A DNA stretch of 6,023 bases from Candidatus Kapaibacterium sp. (GTDB taxonomy: Bacteria; Bacteroidota; Ignavibacteria; Kapaibacteriales; Kapaibacteriaceae), in NCBI GenBank assembly GCA_030830285.1, contig JAURNF010000105.1, positions 1 through 6,023 of the forward strand, written 5' to 3'. Below, piece after piece: positions 1 to 5,930 of the stretch. Under the pieces are notes generated by a model. It saw nothing but the letters and a program-made list of their open reading frames with translations, had not been told where the DNA came from and did not search any database. The position numbers and the translations under genes were made by a program. Position 1 is the first letter of the stretch. The number at the start of each line of letters is the position of its first letter.

Positions 1-773
1 CGCGATGAGCGCCAGATGAAATAGATGCCACCAACGATGAATGGGATGCTGAGAATCTGTCCCATATCAATCGGCAGAGTCGCCTCGAAATCCACCTGAT
101 GCTCTTTCAAGAATTCGATGACAAAGCGACCAGCGAATATCGCGATGAGGAACATGCCGATGAGTCGACCCGGACGTTGCAAAGCAACGCCCTTCTTGTA
201 GAGCGACCACAGCCAAAGGAAGACGACGAGGCAGAGCAGCGCCTCATAGATCTGCGTTGGATGCCTCCACACCGGCGCTACAGTGTCCACACGTTGGAAC
301 CAGAATGCCCACGGCACATCTGTTGCCCTCCCGATAATCTCGGAGTTCATGAGATTGCCGATACGAATGCACATGCCCGACAACGCTGCGACGATCGCGA
401 GTCGATCGAGCAGCCAGATCATCGAGTAGCCCTTGTACTTCTTGTGGAACAGCCACAGTCCTGTGATGATGCCCAATGCGCCACCATGACTTGCCAAGCC
501 ACCCTTCCACACTGCGATAAGGTCGAGAGGATTCTGTAGTACGATTTCAGGTTCGTAGAAGATCACGTGACCGAGACGCGCACCAAGCACTGTTCCTGCG
601 ATCATGTAGATCGTCAGCGAGTCGAGCTGTGGAAGATCCTTCTTCTCTGCGAGGAAGATCTTCTTCATCACGATAAATGACAGATAAAAGGCTAGTGCGA
701 ACATCACGCCGTACCACCGCGGTGAGAGCGGTCCTACGGTGAACATGATCGGGTCGACGTTCCATTCAATCAT
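1..773 (-). CDS. lgt: Prolipoprotein diacylglyceryl transferase, C-terminus cut by window edge
   Basis: Lgt is the inner-membrane enzyme that moves diacylglycerol from phosphatidylglycerol to the lipobox cysteine of prolipoproteins, the first step of lipoprotein maturation. The visible 257 codons read as a polytopic membrane protein with the family landmarks in order: RWYG at residues 19-22, GARLGHVIFYEP at 64-75, GGLASHGG at 91-98 with the essential His at 96, IRIGN at 136-140 with Arg137, Glu145 eight residues later (the E. coli Arg143/Glu151 spacing), HPTQIYE at 171-177, and GRFVIEF at 215-221 with Arg216. The last visible stretch (MGQILSIP, then a final hydrophobic segment) is the normal C-terminal helix, so probably only a few to a few tens of residues are missing. 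The start is the ATG at 773. It has no Shine-Dalgarno sequence, but a TAGTTTCG box lies 5 nt upstream. It lies 20 bp beyond the hairpin that follows the upstream same-strand gene. Confidence 0.95.
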   Translation of the reverse strand, partial: MIEWNVDPIMFTVGPLSPRWYGVMFALAFYLSFIVMKKIFLAEKKDLPQLDSLTIYMIAGTVLGARLGHVIFYEPEIVLQNPLDLIAVWKGGLASHGGALGIITGLWLFHKKYKGYSMIWLLDRLAIVAALSGMCIRIGNLMNSEIIGRATDVPWAFWFQRVDTVAPVWRHPTQIYEALLCLVVFLWLWSLYKKGVALQRPGRLIGMFLIAIFAGRFVIEFLKEHQVDFEATLPIDMGQILSIPFIVGGIYFIWRSS

Positions 774-778
774 AGGTG

Positions 779-786
779 CGAAACTA
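779..786 (-). promoter_or_regulatory. Possible Bacteroidota-type -7 box for lgt
   Basis: On the minus strand the octamer TAGTTTCG matches 5 of the 6 fixed positions of the Bacteroidota TAnnTTTG element. It ends 5 nt before the lgt ATG, so transcription would begin at or next to the start codon. No good TTTG element is seen at the usual 19-21 nt upstream; the only nearby TTG lies inside the hairpin, at a spacing of 16. This is a motif match only. Confidence 0.3.
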
Positions 787-792
787 AACAGA

Positions 793-817
793 AGTGCCCG
801 ACCAATGGTCGGGCACT
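793..817 (-). terminator. Perfect-stem hairpin, probable intrinsic terminator of the OmpA gene
   Basis: AGTGCCCGACC and GGTCGGGCACT form an uninterrupted 11-bp GC-rich stem around a 3-nt loop, beginning about 24 nt after the stop codon of the minus-strand OmpA gene. Reading on in the minus direction, the next bases (TCTGTTTAGTTT) are T-rich but interrupted, while the plus-direction flank has no T tract. It therefore fits best as a minus-strand terminator, possibly leaky because of the imperfect T tract, with some readthrough into lgt. Confidence 0.7.
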
Positions 818-841
818 GCGTAGGAATCTATGGTTGTTGTC

Positions 842-3502
842 TTACTCGCCGATCTCGGCATCAGCAAGTGGTGTTTCGATGATCACCTGAACCGTGCGGT
901 TGAAGAAGCGACCTTCTGGCAAATCGTTTGAGTAGAGAGGCTCTTCTTCGCCTGTACCACGTGACTGAAGCGAGCTGAATGACGATGTACGCTTCTTGAT
1001 GAAGTTCTCAGCTGTGCGAGCACGGTCTTCCGAGAGCTTCTTATTGCGTGTGTCCAGACCGACAACGTCAGTGTGACCCTCGATGCGAATGTCAGATGAC
1101 TTCTTCACACGTGGGAACACCCATGTAGACATGATGCGCTCGTTGAGTTCGCCAGCTTCTGGAGAGTCGAACTTGAAGAGGATCAGGTTGTACTTCTCGA
1201 GTGTCTTCTCTGCGCCGCGCTCTGTACCCATCGTCTTCGACGATACGCGCTTGACAGGAACTGTCACTGTGTCGGACTTACACTCTTGACCGTTCTTCGA
1301 TGTTACGACGAGCACTGCCTTGAATGGATTCAAACCGACTTCAGCTGCACCTTCAGCACCCTTTTCCTTCGGATACTCAAGATCTGTGTTTTGCCAATCC
1401 CACTGTGTCGAAGGATCTGTTGTGCCAACTGCTGTGAGTGTGTTCCAAGGCTGACCATTGCGCAGGATTTCGACGCGACGTGAAGCAACGATGTTTTCGT
1501 CGATTCCGTTCGCCATCATCCATGTCATGCGATCTGGGTCTGGGCTAACTGTTGGGTCGTTGTCGAGGATCGGACGCTGTACTTCCCAAAGATCGTCTGC
1601 CGTACCGCCAGAGAAGCGGAACTCAGTGCGACGGTTTTCAACGATACCGAACGAATCCTTTGGATTCGAACGAACGTCCGGCCATCCGCGGTGCGACAGC
1701 TTCATGCGGCTCTCGCTGATACCCCAAACGTTCTTGAGGTAATCATAGACAACCTGTGCACGACGCTTTGAAAGATCTGAGCCCTTGTCTTCGTTTGTTT
1801 CATCCAAGCAGCCAACAACTTCGACGTTGACGTTTGGATACTTGCGCAGACGATAGCCGTAGATATTCATCACGTGGTAGTACTTATCAAGCGTACCGCC
1901 CGGAATGCGCTCGTCGTTGAAATCAGCTGTTTGACCACCCGTGATCTGCTTATAGCGAACAGGAATTGCCGATTCGCCAAGATTGAAGAACACGTATGGG
2001 AGCAATGGATAGAGCTGGATTGTTGCGCGCTCTTCCATCACAAGACCCTTGAAGCCATTGTTCTTGCCCTTGGCCCACTTCGAGAACTCCATCTCGGCGC
2101 TCAGCTTTGGACGCTGACCGAGTGTGATCGTCTTGCGGATTTCGGTTTGAACCTTTGCATCATCTTGGCTTGTCGTCTTGCCTGGATCCTTCACATCGAT
2201 CGTGATCGAGCGCTCACCGTATGTGGCCGAGCTGGCTGTGACAGTGAACGATGTCATACCGTCGCGAGCCGATGCCAAGCCGTAGTCATCATCAGAGACG
2301 ATGATGTTCGACTCAACGCGCTGGACATCAACACTGTCCTTCACGTTGCGCGATGTCTTGTTGTTACGGAACGTCAGAGTAGCAGGAACGTTCTGACCTG
2401 TACACTCGTCAACAACATTCACGATCACGTTCACAGCGCGGAAGTACGTTGGGATGAACGCCATGAAGACATCGATTTCACCCTGATATCCTGGGATATC
2501 AGTACGACGCGATGAGAAGTAGAGCACGTCGCCAGATGCTGGCAACGAAATGAACTGTTCGTCTTGTGGCGTGTTGATCGGCGCTGGAAGCGGCTGTGGC
2601 TTCGACCACTTTTCGCGTCCATCACGTTCCTTCTCGCCTGTCTTCTTCGTGCGGTAGAAGTCAAGGCCGCCCATGTTCGGCGTGTGACCGTTCGAAGAGA
2701 AGAACAATGTGTAACCGTCCGACGCGATGAATGGCGCTACTTCTTGCTTCTTTGTATTAACGTCTGGGCCAAGGTTCTTTGCTTGCTTCCACTCGCCGAG
2801 ATCTTCATCCCAGTCACTGTACCAGATGTCGATGTCATCGTCGCCTTCACCATCAGGATTTGTTGGCGATGGACGGTTCGACGTGAAATACAGACGTGAC
2901 TTGTCTGGAGAAATCGTTGGCTGTGAATCCCAGTATTCTGAGTTCACTGTGCGACCAAGATTGCGTGGCTTCGACCAGCGATCACCGTCGATTTCTGCAA
3001 CATAGATGTCGCAGTCGCCGAGACCGTCTGCACGGTTACATCCCGTGAAGAACAACGTCTGACGATCGGCTGCGATCGACGCAACACCTTCGTTCATGAT
3101 CGTGTTTACACCGGCATCGAGCGTATCGATGTTTACTGGATCACCAAAGACCGTATCGAGGTTGTTTGCCTTGCGAGCAGACCAGAAGTCGTGCGAGAAG
3201 TCGCCGTCACGTGTGACGCGACTGCCCGGACGGTTAGAAACGTAGTACAACGTTTTACCGTCGGCACTGATCGTCGGACCGTAATCAAGCCCCTTATGGT
3301 TGATCACCTTCCCAAGATTCAGGATTCGGATTTTCTTTGGGTCTTCAAGAATGTCGCCCCGTGAATCCTCGTCCGCTGTAGGTGTGGCCTCAATGGTTAG
3401 CCCAATGAGGTACAACTCAGGTTCCGATGCTGCGGCATGCCCAAACGCAACAAGGAATAGAGCGCTGAACAAGACCGTCACCAATCGCTGCATCATACAC
3501 AT
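842..3502 (-). CDS. Exported PD40 beta-propeller / CRD / tandem OmpA-domain protein
   Basis: This 886-residue protein is probably a periplasmic, cell-envelope scaffold. Residues 5-25 form a signal peptide ending in HAAA. No lipobox cysteine follows, so it is not an obvious lipoprotein. Residues about 65-350 hold at least five PD40 blades, with cores at 75-91, 139-157, 193-211, 254-273 and 315-333 (pattern P-x-I-(A/S)-x-D-G-x-x-L-(Y/F)-F-x-S-(N/R)-R). Blade 2 has Cys155 and Cys164, a likely disulfide. Residues about 355-460 resemble a carboxypeptidase-regulatory-like sandwich (VVDECTGQNVPATL). A first OmpA-like domain lies at about 497-630 (PYVFFNLGESAIP, LSKRRAQVV, VENRRTEF), an Ig-like linker at about 668-755, and a second, canonical OmpA domain at about 770-876 (EGHTD, LSEDRA) with Asp812 and Arg827 at the peptidoglycan-binding spacing. 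Upstream AGGA favours the ATG at 3502 or the one two codons later. The order resembles Bacteroidota PorE-type T9SS proteins, but there are no TPRs and there is an extra OmpA domain, so the function is open. Confidence 0.9.
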   Translation of the reverse strand: MCMMQRLVTVLFSALFLVAFGHAAASEPELYLIGLTIEATPTADEDSRGDILEDPKKIRILNLGKVINHKGLDYGPTISADGKTLYYVSNRPGSRVTRDGDFSHDFWSARKANNLDTVFGDPVNIDTLDAGVNTIMNEGVASIAADRQTLFFTGCNRADGLGDCDIYVAEIDGDRWSKPRNLGRTVNSEYWDSQPTISPDKSRLYFTSNRPSPTNPDGEGDDDIDIWYSDWDEDLGEWKQAKNLGPDVNTKKQEVAPFIASDGYTLFFSSNGHTPNMGGLDFYRTKKTGEKERDGREKWSKPQPLPAPINTPQDEQFISLPASGDVLYFSSRRTDIPGYQGEIDVFMAFIPTYFRAVNVIVNVVDECTGQNVPATLTFRNNKTSRNVKDSVDVQRVESNIIVSDDDYGLASARDGMTSFTVTASSATYGERSITIDVKDPGKTTSQDDAKVQTEIRKTITLGQRPKLSAEMEFSKWAKGKNNGFKGLVMEERATIQLYPLLPYVFFNLGESAIPVRYKQITGGQTADFNDERIPGGTLDKYYHVMNIYGYRLRKYPNVNVEVVGCLDETNEDKGSDLSKRRAQVVYDYLKNVWGISESRMKLSHRGWPDVRSNPKDSFGIVENRRTEFRFSGGTADDLWEVQRPILDNDPTVSPDPDRMTWMMANGIDENIVASRRVEILRNGQPWNTLTAVGTTDPSTQWDWQNTDLEYPKEKGAEGAAEVGLNPFKAVLVVTSKNGQECKSDTVTVPVKRVSSKTMGTERGAEKTLEKYNLILFKFDSPEAGELNERIMSTWVFPRVKKSSDIRIEGHTDVVGLDTRNKKLSEDRARTAENFIKKRTSSFSSLQSRGTGEEEPLYSNDLPEGRFFNRTVQVIIETPLADAEIGE

Positions 3503-3518
3503 CCCGTCCTAATGGTGA

Positions 3519-3544
3519 TTGTGTCCCAACCACTTGGGTCCCAA
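3519..3544. repeat. Two direct 11-bp repeats upstream of the OmpA gene
   Basis: On the minus strand TTGGGACCCAA (3534-3544) and TTGGGACACAA (3519-3529) are direct copies with one mismatch and 4 bp between them, a 15-bp period. The first copy is itself a perfect palindrome around its central A. They sit 17-42 bp upstream of the OmpA-gene start codon, where a promoter or operator would be expected. No regulator is recognised and no strong promoter hexamers flank them. Confidence 0.45.
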
Positions 3545-3554
3545 AAGATGATCC

Positions 3555-3570
3555 GCTGCCCCCAGGCAAC
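3555..3570 (-). terminator. Weak hairpin between the barrel gene and the OmpA gene
   Basis: The arms GTTGCC and GGCAGC pair over 6 bp with one G-T wobble and a 4-nt loop on the minus strand, followed 6 nt later by TCTTTT. It lies about 46 bp after the barrel gene's stop codon. It could be a partial terminator or attenuator that lowers OmpA-gene transcription relative to the barrel gene, but the short stem and offset T tract make this uncertain. A separate run of six T's (3577-3582) lies between the stop codon and this hairpin, behind an even smaller GTGG/CCAC stem. Confidence 0.25.
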
Positions 3571-3590
3571 GGACGGAAAAAATAGGTAAT

Positions 3591-3599
3591 TGTGGATAA
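3591..3599 (-). other. Single perfect DnaA-box match (TTATCCACA)
   Basis: The minus strand reads TTATCCACA, which fits the high-affinity DnaA box consensus TTATNCACA exactly. It lies 17 bp beyond the barrel gene's stop codon in the 113-bp non-coding gap. I found no second box or AT-rich unwinding element nearby, so this is not an origin. It may be chance or a lone DnaA site. Confidence 0.3.
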
Positions 3600-3615
3600 C
3601 CACCAAAGCCCTGAA

Positions 3616-4422
3616 TTAGAGAATATGGCGGAGTTCCAGCAAAAACTGGAAGGAACGCACAGAAAAGCCCGTTCCTTGAGCACTGATTGACGTCAGTGGT
3701 TGAAAATACTGAAGCATTGGGCTCATGGTGACTTTTTTCGAGAGACTAATATCAACACCGACACCCCCGAAAAGTCCGAGTTGAAGGGGTTGAAGCTCAG
3801 CAACAGGTCCGTCTTGGAGTATCACGGACTGTCCGTCAACGCCAACAAGCTCGGCGCTGGCCACTTCGCCGTTGGGAAAGACGACGTCGGTTGTGGTGAG
3901 GGTTTTGCGGTGCACGAGTGATGATGACATCACATACCCCACCGAAGCGCCAGCTCGCACGAAGACGGGTCCGAAGGGCTTAAGCTTGAGATAGGGCATC
4001 ACGGTGATGACGTCGAGAGCGAGGTCTGCCTCGTTCAAAAAGGTCATCGGTACGGTAAACTGGCGTCCCGATGGGCTTTTCTGGACCACTCCTTCGATCT
4101 CCGTGAACTGTCCGGTGAGCCCCCTGCGATCATACCCGACGGCTACACCCCAGATGAGCTGCGAGCGGGTTAACCGCTCAAATACTCCCCCTACGACGAA
4201 TTGTGTACCCCCTCCGCCATTGAAATCACACTGGCAGTCGGTGGTGATTGTGCCGCCTTGCATTACGCCGCCAAGTCCTGCAAAGCCCCCTAGCTGGCTA
4301 TACACAAGGCGCTTGCGTGCGGCGATTGGATCGCTATCGAGCACATTGACCTGCGCTGTTCCAACCGTTGCTGCAAGGAGCAGCACGAGGAGTGAGGTCA
4401 TGTATGTAGATGCATTGCTCAT
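3616..4422 (-). CDS. Outer-membrane beta-barrel protein (PorT/OMP_b-brl_2-like)
   Basis: From the ATG at 4422 the protein has 268 residues. Residues 9-23 are a hydrophobic signal-peptide core ending in GTA, with cleavage likely near Gln24; it lacks basic residues in the n-region. The mature part shows alternating polar/hydrophobic beta strands rich in Gly and aromatic residues, for example WGVAVGYDRRGLTGQF (91-106), MPYLKLKPFGPVFVRAGASV (142-161), LGLFGGVGVDISLSKKVT (215-232) and a final strand FQFLLELRHIL (258-268). This is typical of 8- to 10-strand barrels of the outer membrane. Cys63 and Cys65 form a CQC motif next to a GGGG run in a probable loop. Start choice is uncertain: an in-frame ATG at 4467 adds 15 non-hydrophobic residues, and one at 4401 gives a shorter signal peptide. 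The 4422 start was chosen for signal-peptide length and a nearby AAGAAG. The same-strand PD40/OmpA gene follows after 113 bp, suggesting joint work in the envelope. No specific substrate or family name can be assigned. Confidence 0.75.
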   Translation of the reverse strand: MSNASTYMTSLLVLLLAATVGTAQVNVLDSDPIAARKRLVYSQLGGFAGLGGVMQGGTITTDCQCDFNGGGGTQFVVGGVFERLTRSQLIWGVAVGYDRRGLTGQFTEIEGVVQKSPSGRQFTVPMTFLNEADLALDVITVMPYLKLKPFGPVFVRAGASVGYVMSSSLVHRKTLTTTDVVFPNGEVASAELVGVDGQSVILQDGPVAELQPLQLGLFGGVGVDISLSKKVTMSPMLQYFQPLTSISAQGTGFSVRSFQFLLELRHIL

Positions 4423-4471
4423 AGCTTCTTGCGATACCGACGAAGTGGTGAACAAACTTGCCACCATTCGA

Positions 4472-4477
4472 TGTCAA
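4472..4477 (-). promoter_or_regulatory. Possible -35 (TTGACA) for the barrel gene
   Basis: The minus strand has an exact TTGACA. The hexamer 17 bp downstream (TGTTCA) is a poor -10. If used, transcription would start near 4442, which would exclude the 4467 start and favour 4422 or 4401. A competing -10-like TATAGT lies upstream at 4497-4502. Confidence 0.2.
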
Positions 4478-4498
4478 TCGCAACAGAACATTGTTGAC

Positions 4499-4506
4499 TA
4501 TACTTG
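4499..4506 (+). promoter_or_regulatory. -10 / -7 box immediately upstream of rsmB
   Basis: TATACT (4499-4504) matches the sigma-70 -10 hexamer at five of six positions, and the longer TATACTTG matches the Bacteroidota TAnnTTTG element at five of six fixed positions. Only 4 nt separate the octamer from the rsmB ATG at 4511, so the transcript would start at or beside that A and be leaderless. No clear -35 or TTTG element is found at the usual distance. The first bases overlap a minus-strand TATAGT (4497-4502). Confidence 0.45.
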
Positions 4507-4510
4507 TGTC

Positions 4511-5920
4511 ATGACAGAGTCTACCGCACCTTCGACCGCCGAACGTGATGAACAGGCGGCACCGACGATCGAGGATTCCTCGACGACGATTTTTCAAACT
4601 GCCCGTGGCACAGCAGTCAAACTGTTGAGTCGGTATGAAAATTCCGACTCATACATCGACAAGCTGCTGGACGCGGAATTGCGCCGTTCGGAGCTTGAGG
4701 CTGCGGACCGAGCATTGGTTACAGAACTGGTCAATGGTACCGTTCGGTGGCAGTCGCGCTTGGACTGGGTTCTTACGGGCTTCTACCACGGCGAGTTCGC
4801 GAAGTGTCTGCCGCTGGTAAAGAATGCAATGCGAATTGCCCTGTACCAGATCATGTTCCTGTCGAAGATTCCTGCGCCAGCAGCAATCAACGAATCAGTA
4901 GAGCTTGTAAAGCGCATCAAGGGCGATCGTCACGCAGGGCTTGTGAATGGCGTCCTGCGCAACATTCTGCGCAACATTCAAACGATTCGCTACCCGGATC
5001 GCACTGAGAACGAAGCTCTTCATCTGTCGGTGCATTACGCTCACCCGCAGTGGATTGTGAAGCGCTACCTCGAGCGCTACGGCAGCACAGGCGCGGAAGC
5101 TCTCCTAGCAGCAAACACACATCGTCCGATGCTTACACTCCGCGTTAACACGCTGAAGACGTCCGTTGCCGAGGTCGAGCGTCAGCTCACCGAGGCTGAG
5201 ATCAAGTACGAAGTTTCTCCTATTCACCCGTCGAGTGTCTTGATCACGTCGCTCCGTGACGTGCGTTCGCTCCCGCTGTTCCAAGAGGGCCACGTTTCTG
5301 TTCAGGACGCAAGTGCAAGTCTTGCGGTACAGCTCGCCGATCCAAAACCTGGCATGCGCGTGTTGGACTTGTGTGCAGCTCCTGGAGGCAAGGCAGTGCA
5401 TGCAGCCGAGCTGATGAAGAATCAAGGCAGCGTTGTCGCACTCGAGAAGTACGAATCAAAACTTCGCTTCATCGAAGAAAATGCCGTACGCTCAGGCTGT
5501 TCAATCGTGAAGCCCGAGCAAGGCGATGCACGTACCTACGAAACCAAGGACCTCGCCGATCTGGTGCTGGTCGACGCACCATGTTCGGGTCTTGGAACAC
5601 TATCGAAGAAGCCCGATATCAAATGGCGACGCGACATTGACGACATCCGCAAGATGTCGGCAACACAGCGCGAGATTCTCGATCACGCAGCGCAGCTTGT
5701 AAAGGTCGGTGGTGCGATTGTGTATTCAACCTGCTCAATTGAGCCTGAAGAGAATGCGAACATCGTGCAGTGGTTTCTCGAGAAGCATCCGGAGTTTACA
5801 CTCGACAATGCAGAGTCGCGCCTACCAGCAGATGTCTGCAAGGATGGCATGCTTCAGACGCTTCCCCATCTGCATAAGTCAGATGGTGCGTTTGGTGCTC
5901 GACTTGTTCGGTCGCGATAA
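4511..5920 (+). CDS. rsmB: 16S rRNA (cytosine-5) methyltransferase RsmB, NusB-like domain plus SAM methyltransferase
   Basis: RsmB (Sun/Fmu) uses S-adenosylmethionine to methylate C5 of a cytosine in 16S rRNA (C967 in E. coli) in the cytoplasm. The 469 residues compare with about 430-450 usually; the excess is a non-conserved N-terminal tail of about 27 residues. A NusB-like RNA-binding domain spans about 28-160 (ADRALVTELVNGTVRW, PAPAAINESVELVK, GLVNGVLRNILRN). The Rossmann methyltransferase fold follows: motif I VLDLCAAPGGK (284-294), acidic Glu312, GDA with Asp339, motif IV DAPCSGLG with Cys358, KKPDIKW (367-372), and motif VI YSTCSIEPEEN with Cys408, the expected nucleophile. The protein ends with the family's GAFGARL-like segment. 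The frame stays open upstream to 4004, but that part is antisense to the barrel gene and has no conserved sequence, so the ATG at 4511 was chosen. There is no Shine-Dalgarno sequence; a -10-like box ends 4-6 nt before the ATG. Confidence 0.95.
   Translation: MTESTAPSTAERDEQAAPTIEDSSTTIFQTARGTAVKLLSRYENSDSYIDKLLDAELRRSELEAADRALVTELVNGTVRWQSRLDWVLTGFYHGEFAKCLPLVKNAMRIALYQIMFLSKIPAPAAINESVELVKRIKGDRHAGLVNGVLRNILRNIQTIRYPDRTENEALHLSVHYAHPQWIVKRYLERYGSTGAEALLAANTHRPMLTLRVNTLKTSVAEVERQLTEAEIKYEVSPIHPSSVLITSLRDVRSLPLFQEGHVSVQDASASLAVQLADPKPGMRVLDLCAAPGGKAVHAAELMKNQGSVVALEKYESKLRFIEENAVRSGCSIVKPEQGDARTYETKDLADLVLVDAPCSGLGTLSKKPDIKWRRDIDDIRKMSATQREILDHAAQLVKVGGAIVYSTCSIEPEENANIVQWFLEKHPEFTLDNAESRLPADVCKDGMLQTLPHLHKSDGAFGARLVRSR
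4955..4978 (+). repeat. rsmB: Perfect 12-bp tandem duplication inside rsmB
   Basis: CTGCGCAACATT occurs twice back to back and encodes LRNI-LRNI (residues 149-156). The repeat is in frame and falls in the helix where other RsmB proteins have an R/L-rich VLRxxLR stretch, so it is probably ordinary helix sequence rather than an insertion. Confidence 0.6.
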
Positions 5921-5930
5921 CGCTCGTGCA

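Noticed and set aside
99..539. Plus-strand open frame of 146 codons
   Set aside because: The minus strand here encodes lgt with all family motifs in register; the plus frame is a shadow with no recognisable features.
1874..2515. Plus-strand open frame of 213 codons
   Set aside because: It is antisense to the PD40/OmpA gene, whose domains are clear on the other strand. The composition looks like a codon-bias shadow and no family motif is seen.
3503..3615. Replication origin suggested by the DnaA box
   Set aside because: There is only one box, no AT-rich unwinding region and no neighbouring dnaA, dnaN or gidA-type gene.
3616..4422. Assignment of the barrel protein as PorP/SprF of type IX secretion
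   Set aside because: The usual N-terminal pattern of that family (YSQY-like segment followed by NPAYAG) is absent. Only a general small-barrel call is supported.
4004..4510. Open upstream extension of rsmB (169 extra codons)
   Set aside because: It runs antisense to nearly all of the barrel gene's N-terminal half, shows no conserved sequence, and RsmB proteins normally begin close to the NusB-like domain. The ATG at 4511 also has a -10-like box just before it.
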